From positions 5,332,001-5,396,000 of the forward strand of contig NZ_CP170094.1 of NCBI RefSeq assembly GCF_042180575.1: a stretch of 64,000 nt of DNA, in the 5' to 3' direction. The translations under genes and the position numbers were made by a program. The notes under the pieces are model-generated. The model did not search any database and was not told the DNA's origin. It saw only the letters and a list, made by a program, of their open reading frames with translations. Below, piece by piece: positions 1-7,342 of this stretch. How positions within the stretch are numbered: the first letter of the stretch is position 1; each line of letters opens with the position of its first letter. Source of the DNA: Bernardetia sp042180575 (GTDB taxonomy: Bacteria > Bacteroidota > Bacteroidia > Cytophagales > Bernardetiaceae).

Positions 1-1144
1 CTACATTCTCAATTTCAAAGGTCGGATTGTCCATTGAATCATTCGTTTTCTTGAAGGTATAAATTGAAACTTTATCAATCTCTAGTGTAATATCCAAAAG
101 GTGATTGGAATGTGTAGTAAAAAAATACTGAAAAGTATCAAATTCTTTTCTCATCAATGTTTCCATAAAAACACGCTGATAAGCTGGATGCAAACATTGT
201 TCGGGTTCTTCAAAGAAAAATAACATGTGTTTTCCTTGATTGAAAAATAAGGGATAAGTTAGAATAATTACTGATTGGATTCCATCGCCTAATTGAGAAA
301 TTGGAAATTCTTCATTACCAATACGTACATGTAAAATATCATCTTTTATGCTAGGAATAAGGTTTGCATCTTTTCCATCAAAAAAACATTCACTAAGAAA
401 CTCCTCAAATTTTCTGATTTTATCTCTATCCTTTTTTGCTCCTAATAATAAATTCTTACAGTCTTCATATAAACCCAAACCTGTGAAAATTCTGTCATTT
501 AGTTTTTCATCGCTTTCTTTAAAATAATCTTTCTTTGTTCTCCATTTATACATATCTTTTTGTACAGAAGTGGCAGGAGTATCTTCGTTAAATATTCCTT
601 CGTAATTTCTCAATCCTCTAAGTATTGGAATGTAAATTCTGTCATTAAAACCTCCACTCTCTTCTAATATATATTTTATATCTGTAAGATATTCTTTTGA
701 TATTTTCGATACTCCTTCAATTACAAAAGGCGAGGAAGAGTAGTCATTAAATCGCTTATTTTCCAAAAACACTTTTAAGTCATCTGTTAAACCTTCAATT
801 TCTCGTAAACTTTCTATAGGTATTGACTCTATGCGTAGTTTATTCATTATTTCATTTACTTCCTCAGGTATATTGCTATCATAAGAGTTGAGTATATCTA
901 ATACTTGTTTTTTATAAATTTCATGTTTTTCAATCAGGTTTTCCGAAATCAGATGTTGTTTATATTTCAAACTTTTAGCGTAAAAAAACTCCCTCAAAAA
1001 TCTACTCTTACCAGAGTTATTTTCTCCAATAAAAATATTTATTTTAGAAAGGTTATCTAAATATCCTTTGTTTTCTTCTTCTTGTTCGTGTACAAGAGAA
1101 TAGAATTTAAAATTCTCTTCATCAATTTTTATAGCTGTAATCAT
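1..1144 (-). CDS. AAA/OLD-like ABC-type ATPase, 3' end outside window
   Basis: The reading frame starts at ATG 1144 and stays open to the left edge, so about 381 residues are visible and the C-terminus is missing. Walker A is GENNSGKS (residues 40-47). An ABC-signature-like ISQLGDGIQS is followed by a Walker B block FFFEEPE with a downstream CLHP (about residue 310), and then the switch histidine in TTHSNH (about 343). This order is that of AAA_15/AAA_21 ATPases related to OLD nucleases and SMC/RecF proteins, which bind DNA and use ATP to gate an effector. Whether a TOPRIM nuclease domain follows cannot be seen. It lies 39 bp after the outer-membrane protein gene on the same strand, so it may be cotranscribed. 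The role is unknown; DNA repair or phage defence are the usual roles of relatives. Confidence 0.85.
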   Translation of the reverse strand, partial: MITAIKIDEENFKFYSLVHEQEEENKGYLDNLSKINIFIGENNSGKSRFLREFFYAKSLKYKQHLISENLIEKHEIYKKQVLDILNSYDSNIPEEVNEIMNKLRIESIPIESLREIEGLTDDLKVFLENKRFNDYSSSPFVIEGVSKISKEYLTDIKYILEESGGFNDRIYIPILRGLRNYEGIFNEDTPATSVQKDMYKWRTKKDYFKESDEKLNDRIFTGLGLYEDCKNLLLGAKKDRDKIRKFEEFLSECFFDGKDANLIPSIKDDILHVRIGNEEFPISQLGDGIQSVIILTYPLFFNQGKHMLFFFEEPEQCLHPAYQRVFMETLMRKEFDTFQYFFTTHSNHLLDITLEIDKVSIYTFKKTNDSMDNPTFEIENV

Positions 1145-1183
1145 AGTTTTTATTTTTTGTAGTTAAATTTTTTCTCAAATATA

Positions 1184-4100
1184 TCAAAAAAGCGCAGTAA
1201 CCTGTATTCTACCAATATGAATAGCAGGAGTTTTTTCCGACTTTCTACCTTCATAAACGACACTCAACTGCAAACCATTGAAAAGTTTTTGTTGCAAGTT
1301 CAAATCCCACGTTATGTTTTGACCTGCTCGTAAGGCTTCCAAAAGTTCGTAACTGACAGGCGTGTTATTTTCTCCTTCAAAATCAATATTCAGATACCTG
1401 AAACGAACATTGAAAACTCTATCGCCTACTTTTGAATATCTTAGTTCGCTTCTAAACTCATTTATTTGTGCGTTTTCTTCTCCTATTGTATTTTGTTTTT
1501 GCTCAAAACGGTAGGCTGTTGTTAGTCTGAATGCCGTTGTGGGTTGCCAAGCGAGTTCTAGTTGTGGGCGTAAAAGCTCTAAATTATAAGTTCTGTTTTC
1601 CAAAAAATCAGAAGCATTACTCCTTGTCCCTATCAAAAAACTAGACTTTGAAGCAATCGTTTTTGAAAGACTTAACCTAAAAATAGTTTCATATTCCTCT
1701 ACATTTTTACTTTCAAATCCCCCTGCTAAAAGGTTTTTTTGATTCGTTAATGTATAGCGAAATTCTCCTCCCCAACGTGGATTTGTTCTATTCAAAAATA
1801 AGACATTTCGAAGCGAACTTTGTTCACTCAAAATATTATCTTGATTGCGCTGCACAAAAGGAAGAAACCGTTTTTCAAAATCACTTTCCGTAGTTTTGAC
1901 AGAATTTTGAACCGAAAAAACCATAGAAAATAATTGTAAGGATTTTTTAATAAACTTTGCTTTTTTCCATTTTCTAGGAGGAGTAAGCGTTATTTTATAA
2001 ATAAAATCAGTAGAAAATGCAGTTAAATAAGTACTTGTTGGTGTAAAAATTTTGATGAAATTTCGTTCATCTGGATTAATCGCTTCATAAAATTCTCCTA
2101 ATTGTTGGATTCCATCATCGTTATCATCTCGCCAAGTGTGCGTTCCTTGCGTTCCATCAACTTGAATAAAGGTAAATTCTCTCGCTGGTTCTCGCCCCGT
2201 TACTGTCGAATAAGTGAGTTCTTGCCGAATAGCACGTTCAAAAAAATCACTTCGCCAGTCAATTCTTCCCATTAGCGTTTCAGTATCGTCTAGTTGTAGC
2301 GTATCCAAAAATTCTTGATTGTATTCTAATTTTCTATATGTAGAATTAAAAGTCAGTTTTTGATTTGATTTTTCTCTCTCAAAGTCTAATGTCGCTTCTG
2401 CTCGTGCCGTTTGTGAGTTGGTATAAGATTGAATAACTCCATTTTTAGGTAAAAAATCCTCTCTTAAAGCATATTCAATTCTATAATTTGCTTTTTTGCT
2501 ACTATCTCCTTGAAAAAGATAAAATTTGTGTTGCTCGTAATTCATCAATGACGAAGTAACTGAATCTTGTGTTTTAAAAGTCTGTTTATCAACTGAATAC
2601 GTATAAGCAGGAATAATGTAATTATTTTGATACTGCAAATCGGCATCATAACGCAGCCAAGAAACGTTTTGAGGAATTTCTAAAATAGCAACTTGACTAT
2701 TTGGAATCGATGAAATAATAGAATTTTGAGAACTAGAATTTGTATTCAAATCTGAAAAAGAACTAGCATTATTATTCTGAAATTGTAATTGATTTTTTCC
2801 TTCTAAATAAAAGCCATTTGTAGAAAGTTGAAATTTGCCTACTTTTTTATTGAAAATAACTTTGTGTTGCTGTCCTGTAATGGCATTTTCTCGGTTTCTG
2901 TACGTAAAATTATATTCAAACTTGTTGCTTACATTTTGTTCAATAATCGTAAATGCCTGTAAAATTTGGTCTTGTCCTTTTGGCAATGCACCAAAAAAAG
3001 TAGGAAGTGTCCAATCTCTATCAAATTCTATATTTCTAAAACGGTCTATGGGTTCAAAGTTTTTATTATCCAATTCATAATCAATTCCATAACTTAGTTT
3101 ATAATTTTTTCTAAACAAACCATTTTCAAACTTCTTTTCTTTGGTATGAATTCCCACAAAAAAAGCATTTCCTTTGTCGTCTTGACTATCAATTTCTGAA
3201 AAAATATTTTTATCTCGTTTCGAAAAAGCTGCTTCTGCAAAAATACTTGTAGTGCTATTTGGAGAAAAACGAACGCCTGTATTGGTAAGTTGCTTAGAAT
3301 TTGGGGCAGGAAGTTGTCTAATTGGTGCAAAATTTCCTTGATTAATTCCTGCAAAAACATATTCTTTTCCATTTGCAACGGCTTCTCCCAAAACATAATC
3401 GCCTTTATTCTGTCCCACTTCGGTAAAAGAAACGGTATAAAAAGTTTGATTTTCGTTGTCTTGAGTCGCTCTCTCAAAAATCTGATAAAAGAAATTATCT
3501 ATCAATGTATCTTTTTTGACATACAAAATTTGATTAACAGAAAAATTTTCTACTTCTTCGGCACTTTCCACAATGGCTAAATCCAAACTATCGCCAATAT
3601 TCTCTAAAAGTGTTTGTCTTTCCTCTGAAATATCAAAATTAATAGGTTGTTTTTCGTTATCACTTTCAGAATAGTTTTCTATAAAGACATTCCAAGATGA
3701 TTTTTTTAGCTTTTTAGGATTTAGACTTTTATTCTTACTTGTAAAATTTACACTTGCCCCCAAATTCGAAATCGTCCGATTATAAAACTGATTCGTATAT
3801 TCAAATTCTACACGAACCCTAGAAAATTGCGTAATCACAACGTGAGGATTAAAGGTAATTTCGGCAGTATTATAATCAATAATGTAATCATAATTAAAAC
3901 CACGCTGCAAAAGTTGACCATCTAAAAATATTTTTTCTGAACCTGCTTGAATGATAATAAAACGCTCATTATTTGCACCAACTAAACGATAAGCACCTTG
4001 TACGCCTTCTTGAACTGGAAGTTGATAACTTTGAAACTGTCCTTTTGCAGCAGCCAAACCGATTTTTTGTTGGGTAGAAAAAGTAGAATCTCTCTGAAAA

Positions 4101-4942
4101 TTAGTTTGCAAAACTCCTCCCAAAACATTTTTATAAAATCGCATAAAATGAGGCGAATTGTTTCCTATTCCTTGTTTCAAAACTACATCTCCAGCCGTAA
4201 GTGAAGCATTTTTATGACGAAGTTGTATCTGTATTCTATCAAATTGTTGGATTTGCTGGGTATTTCCTTCGGGTTGAAAGGGAACATTTTGGTCGGAAAT
4301 AATGGCTGTCAATTCTATTTCATCAGTCAGTTTTCCTTCTAATTGCAGATTTAGATTTGAGTTTACAAACACATCTTGCCTATTTCCCACCGAAACACCA
4401 CGAGTAATACTTCCTGCTTTTTGAAGATTGGAGCTAAAAAGTTCTTGTCTTTCTTCTGTAATTACATTCTGTTTTTCGGCTTTTCTATCAACTGTATCGA
4501 TGAAGTTTTGCATTGCTGCCTGTTCGTATTCTTCCTGTGAGCGTTTGAAAGTCCAGTTTTTTATCTTAAAAGGAATGGTTTGATACGATATTTTGATAGA
4601 ATCTAATTGAATATTTTGATTTGAAACTGAATCAAACAAAATAATCTGTTTTTCAAAGTCATAAGTTGCTTTTATAGTTTTTAGTTGATTTTCTGAAAGC
4701 TGAGGTTTTGTTTCTAAAACTTGAATGGAAATTGGAGGAAGAGAATCAATTTCTTTGAGCCAAAAAGAAGTATAAGAATTATTGCTTTTACTGACTGCAA
4801 TCCATTTTGTTTTTTGAGAGAATGAACTTGAGTTTGTCGAATTTAAGGAATCGGTTGCAGTGTCGTTTTTTTGAGTTTGTGCAAAAACGGTTTTTGTGGA
4901 AATAAATAGGAAAAAAAATAATAGGAAAAAGAGGAAACGCAT
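1184..4942 (-). CDS. Large outer-membrane beta-barrel-like protein, conserved in Bacteroidota
   Basis: 1252 residues with a clear signal peptide (about 22 residues, ending VFAQ) and a C-terminus ending in phenylalanine (VTALF), as in outer-membrane beta-barrels. After a short periplasmic-like N-terminal region, a conserved block begins near residue 178 (SITRGVSVGN, then LNLQLEGKLTDE and PEGNTQQIQ); I recall this block from uncharacterised large Bacteroidota outer-membrane proteins. Most of the rest alternates aromatic and polar residues as expected for long beta-strands. A calcium-loop-like DDNDDGIQQLGEF sits near residue 937. No TonB box or plug domain was recognised. It begins 28 bp after the small nuclease-like gene and ends 39 bp before the left-edge ATPase, all on one strand. 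Function is unknown; a cell-surface assembly or transport role is a guess. Confidence 0.75.
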   Translation of the reverse strand: MRFLFFLLFFFLFISTKTVFAQTQKNDTATDSLNSTNSSSFSQKTKWIAVSKSNNSYTSFWLKEIDSLPPISIQVLETKPQLSENQLKTIKATYDFEKQIILFDSVSNQNIQLDSIKISYQTIPFKIKNWTFKRSQEEYEQAAMQNFIDTVDRKAEKQNVITEERQELFSSNLQKAGSITRGVSVGNRQDVFVNSNLNLQLEGKLTDEIELTAIISDQNVPFQPEGNTQQIQQFDRIQIQLRHKNASLTAGDVVLKQGIGNNSPHFMRFYKNVLGGVLQTNFQRDSTFSTQQKIGLAAAKGQFQSYQLPVQEGVQGAYRLVGANNERFIIIQAGSEKIFLDGQLLQRGFNYDYIIDYNTAEITFNPHVVITQFSRVRVEFEYTNQFYNRTISNLGASVNFTSKNKSLNPKKLKKSSWNVFIENYSESDNEKQPINFDISEERQTLLENIGDSLDLAIVESAEEVENFSVNQILYVKKDTLIDNFFYQIFERATQDNENQTFYTVSFTEVGQNKGDYVLGEAVANGKEYVFAGINQGNFAPIRQLPAPNSKQLTNTGVRFSPNSTTSIFAEAAFSKRDKNIFSEIDSQDDKGNAFFVGIHTKEKKFENGLFRKNYKLSYGIDYELDNKNFEPIDRFRNIEFDRDWTLPTFFGALPKGQDQILQAFTIIEQNVSNKFEYNFTYRNRENAITGQQHKVIFNKKVGKFQLSTNGFYLEGKNQLQFQNNNASSFSDLNTNSSSQNSIISSIPNSQVAILEIPQNVSWLRYDADLQYQNNYIIPAYTYSVDKQTFKTQDSVTSSLMNYEQHKFYLFQGDSSKKANYRIEYALREDFLPKNGVIQSYTNSQTARAEATLDFEREKSNQKLTFNSTYRKLEYNQEFLDTLQLDDTETLMGRIDWRSDFFERAIRQELTYSTVTGREPAREFTFIQVDGTQGTHTWRDDNDDGIQQLGEFYEAINPDERNFIKIFTPTSTYLTAFSTDFIYKITLTPPRKWKKAKFIKKSLQLFSMVFSVQNSVKTTESDFEKRFLPFVQRNQDNILSEQSSLRNVLFLNRTNPRWGGEFRYTLTNQKNLLAGGFESKNVEEYETIFRLSLSKTIASKSSFLIGTRSNASDFLENRTYNLELLRPQLELAWQPTTAFRLTTAYRFEQKQNTIGEENAQINEFRSELRYSKVGDRVFNVRFRYLNIDFEGENNTPVSYELLEALRAGQNITWDLNLQQKLFNGLQLSVVYEGRKSEKTPAIHIGRIQVTALF

Positions 4943-4970
4943 TTTTCATTTTCTTGATTTGAGAGCTTTT

Positions 4971-5534
4971 TTACTTGTTTTGTTGGGAGATAAAAGGATG
5001 AATATGAACTAGACTATCTTGTAGCTTTAAACCTTGATGAAAATATTCTATGTCTTTTAACGACTTTTTTGCAATAGTTTTATCAGTTGTTTTTCTATCA
5101 AAAAGTATATTTATAGCTTCGAAGTCTTTTTCAAAATCTTGTTCAACATCAAAGTAAATTTTCGAAATTCCGTTGATTAAACCTATAAAAATCTGACTAT
5201 TTCTAAATTTTTGATAAATACCAGAATTTTCATTTGACTTTAACTCTATTGAGAAAACATAGTTTTTATCTCTTATTCTACAAAAAATTATAGCATCACA
5301 AGCTTTATTCAAATCTGTTATTTCATTGAATAATTTCCCTAAAAATTTATTGGTTGGATGGTCTAATTTGAAAGCCAAAAAACATTCATCAATTCCTTTT
5401 ATTGTAACTGAACGGAGTTGTTTTGAACCTGTATTTTGTTCTTCTTCTATTTTAATTGATTTTTTTTCTTCATTAAAATTGATTCGAACTTCTTCACAAA
5501 TCAGAGCTTCAAGAGCTTTTTTTATATCTTCCAT
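4971..5534 (-). CDS. Small protein with PD-(D/E)XK-like motif, partner of adjacent ATPase
   Basis: 187 residues, no signal peptide or membrane segment. I do not recognise a named family. What can be seen is a nuclease-like core: Asp80 in KACDAIIF, then a strand carrying Glu97 and Lys99 in FSIELKS, followed by a helix with YQKFRNSQIFIG. The D-x16-E-x-K spacing on two adjacent hydrophobic strands is the usual active-site pattern of PD-(D/E)XK nucleases. The start lies three bases after the stop of the upstream ATPase, so the two are almost certainly translated from one mRNA. ATPase plus small nuclease pairs are common in anti-phage systems, but this pair does not match PARIS (TOPRIM effector), Septu (HNH effector) or Gabija (helicase) as I know them. 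Nuclease activity is inferred from the motif only. Confidence 0.6.
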   Translation of the reverse strand: MEDIKKALEALICEEVRINFNEEKKSIKIEEEQNTGSKQLRSVTIKGIDECFLAFKLDHPTNKFLGKLFNEITDLNKACDAIIFCRIRDKNYVFSIELKSNENSGIYQKFRNSQIFIGLINGISKIYFDVEQDFEKDFEAINILFDRKTTDKTIAKKSLKDIEYFHQGLKLQDSLVHIHPFISQQNK

Positions 5535-5537
5535 TAG

Positions 5538-7007
5538 TTAGATTTTAGATTTACTCCTTAGGTTTTCTTCGGCTTTTTTGGCTTCTTCTTTCTCTGCTTT
5601 TTTATTTTCATCAGACTCTAAAAAAGTGTAATAAATATCGTCTGAACGTTCATTAAGGTTAGCTATTACTAAATCAATGGAATCTATTTCAATTCCACGT
5701 TTTAAAAGAGGAACAGAAACAGCCGTATTTTTTCCTTTCTCAAAATAATAAACGCCTACATTTTCATTTTTTAAAAGTTCGTTTTCATTATATCCATACG
5801 TTTTCATTAATTCTTCTTTCTCTTTGAAATTATTAGAAAGCATCAACAAATTACTCAATTCTCTAATAATATAATCGCTATGTGTACTTGCCACCACTTT
5901 AAAACCTTCATTGACCAAACGAGCCAAAAAACGAGCGACCAAAATTTGGTTATCTGGGTGTAGATTTAGCTCGGGTTCATCGATAATAATACAATCATTT
6001 TTCTTTGCTAAATGACGCAAGTAGAAAACAAGAGAAGCAAGCGATTTTACAAGAGAAGAAGTTTGATAGATTTCTAAAATTGTATTTTCAGAGCTATTAT
6101 TTGGTTGATATTGTAATCCTCCATACTGCCCCACACTTATTTTTCCTTCTAAAATACTTTTTTCTAATTCAATGGCTAGAAATTCAAAATCACTTTTTCT
6201 ATTTTGAAGGTGTAATAAATCCTCTGCTATTAATAACTCATCTGCTATTGGTTTTTGATAACGGTTTATATTTTCTTCTGCAAAATGTAATAATTTGTTT
6301 CTCTCCTCTCCTTTAGTTTTTAGTATCTTATCAAAAAACTGATTTTTATTTAATGCTAATTCTTTACTGAAAATGTTTATGGCTGCTCGTTCGGAGGAAA
6401 AAAGGTAAATACAATTTTCAGACTTAAATCCTAGTATATCATACAGCAAAATTTTTATAAAACTATTGATTAGTTTACCATCTTTGATAGAATTTATAAA
6501 ATCACTAGCTGATTTATGAATGCTACTTTCTATTCTTAACTCCTTAGAATTATTTTTCTTTGATATATTTGTGCTACCTATTACTACAATACTTGTTTCT
6601 TTTCCTAAAACTATTTTCTCTAAACTATTACCCTGTGGAATTTTATATCTAAAATTAGGGTTCAAATTTTTTTGTGGAAAAACATATTTATGAAATGCTT
6701 TCTTTTTGTCAATTATAAGTTTTTCTATAAAACTGTGGTTACTATTGATAAAACCTATTAAATCTAAACTTATCAAATTTTTCGATTGGGATATTATGTC
6801 TTCTTGTTTAAAGTTGAATAATACAGATTTAGAAGTTTCTACTAGTTCATCATACTCTAGCGCACTATCATTTTCTAGGAAGTAATAAATCGCATAAGCC
6901 ACATAAGTTTTCCCTGTATTATTATGTCCACACAGTAAAATAAGGTCTTTGCTAAGGTCTATTTCTGCTTCTTTGAGTGTGCCTAGATTTTTTATGGTTA
7001 GTATCAT
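5538..7007 (-). CDS. OLD/AAA15-like ABC-type ATPase, probable operon partner of the nuclease-like gene
   Basis: 489 residues from the preferred start at 7007 (MILTIKNLG), which places the usual beta-strand of RecF/SMC-like ATPases at the N-terminus. A longer frame from 7106 exists, but its extra 33 codons run through a 28-bp palindromic repeat and look non-coding. Walker A is CGHNNTGKT (residues 26-34), Walker B is IIIDEPELNLHPDNQ, and the switch motif is ASTHSDYIIREL. The central region is helical and would form the coiled-coil or lid insertion. No TOPRIM motif follows, so this is an ATPase without its own nuclease. The C-terminus is rich in Lys and Glu. The adjacent small protein is the likely effector. 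Such ATPases normally act as dimers that sense DNA or nucleotide state. Confidence 0.85.
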   Translation of the reverse strand: MILTIKNLGTLKEAEIDLSKDLILLCGHNNTGKTYVAYAIYYFLENDSALEYDELVETSKSVLFNFKQEDIISQSKNLISLDLIGFINSNHSFIEKLIIDKKKAFHKYVFPQKNLNPNFRYKIPQGNSLEKIVLGKETSIVVIGSTNISKKNNSKELRIESSIHKSASDFINSIKDGKLINSFIKILLYDILGFKSENCIYLFSSERAAINIFSKELALNKNQFFDKILKTKGEERNKLLHFAEENINRYQKPIADELLIAEDLLHLQNRKSDFEFLAIELEKSILEGKISVGQYGGLQYQPNNSSENTILEIYQTSSLVKSLASLVFYLRHLAKKNDCIIIDEPELNLHPDNQILVARFLARLVNEGFKVVASTHSDYIIRELSNLLMLSNNFKEKEELMKTYGYNENELLKNENVGVYYFEKGKNTAVSVPLLKRGIEIDSIDLVIANLNERSDDIYYTFLESDENKKAEKEEAKKAEENLRSKSKI

Positions 7008-7342
7008 TGCTTTTTTTGTTTTGCATTCCAGTAGGGACAATGCATGCATTGTCCCTACACAAATACTATTTTTATAAGATTTGGTTTGTATTTTCGAAAA
7101 AACCATTTATTATGCTCTCATGAAGAGTGAGCTACATTTTTTTCTTGTGTAAATTTAATGATATTTTAATCAACTATTGTCAGAGTTGTTTTGGATTACC
7201 AAAAAACTACTTACAAAGTTTCAAAAACTTCTCTAATCAAGTTATAAAAAATTATAACAAGACTACAAACTCAAATTTACCTTTCATTTTTTTAGTAAAT
7301 TTCCATTTCAGATTATTTTTCTACTAAAAAGCCCTCAAACTA
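7008..7342. other. Intergenic region between divergent genes
   Basis: This 335-bp stretch separates the minus-strand ATPase from the plus-strand M14 peptidase and should hold both promoters. It contains a 28-bp perfect palindrome near its left end. The rest is A+T-rich with no convincing TTTG/TAnnTTTG pair, RNA gene or small coding frame. Confidence 0.6.
7031..7058. repeat. 28-bp perfect palindrome (REP-like)
   Basis: The half-site gtagggacaatgca is followed directly by its exact reverse complement. Similar gtagggaca palindromes are dispersed extragenic repeats in many bacteria, but only one copy is present in this window. It begins 24 bp upstream of the preferred ATPase start, so it lies in its leader or promoter region and argues against the longer ATPase start. 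Confidence 0.75.

Noticed and set aside
7008..7106. Longer N-terminus for the ATPase starting at 7106
   Set aside because: The extra codons cross a perfect 28-bp palindrome, and the family normally begins with a short beta-strand such as ILTIKNLG.
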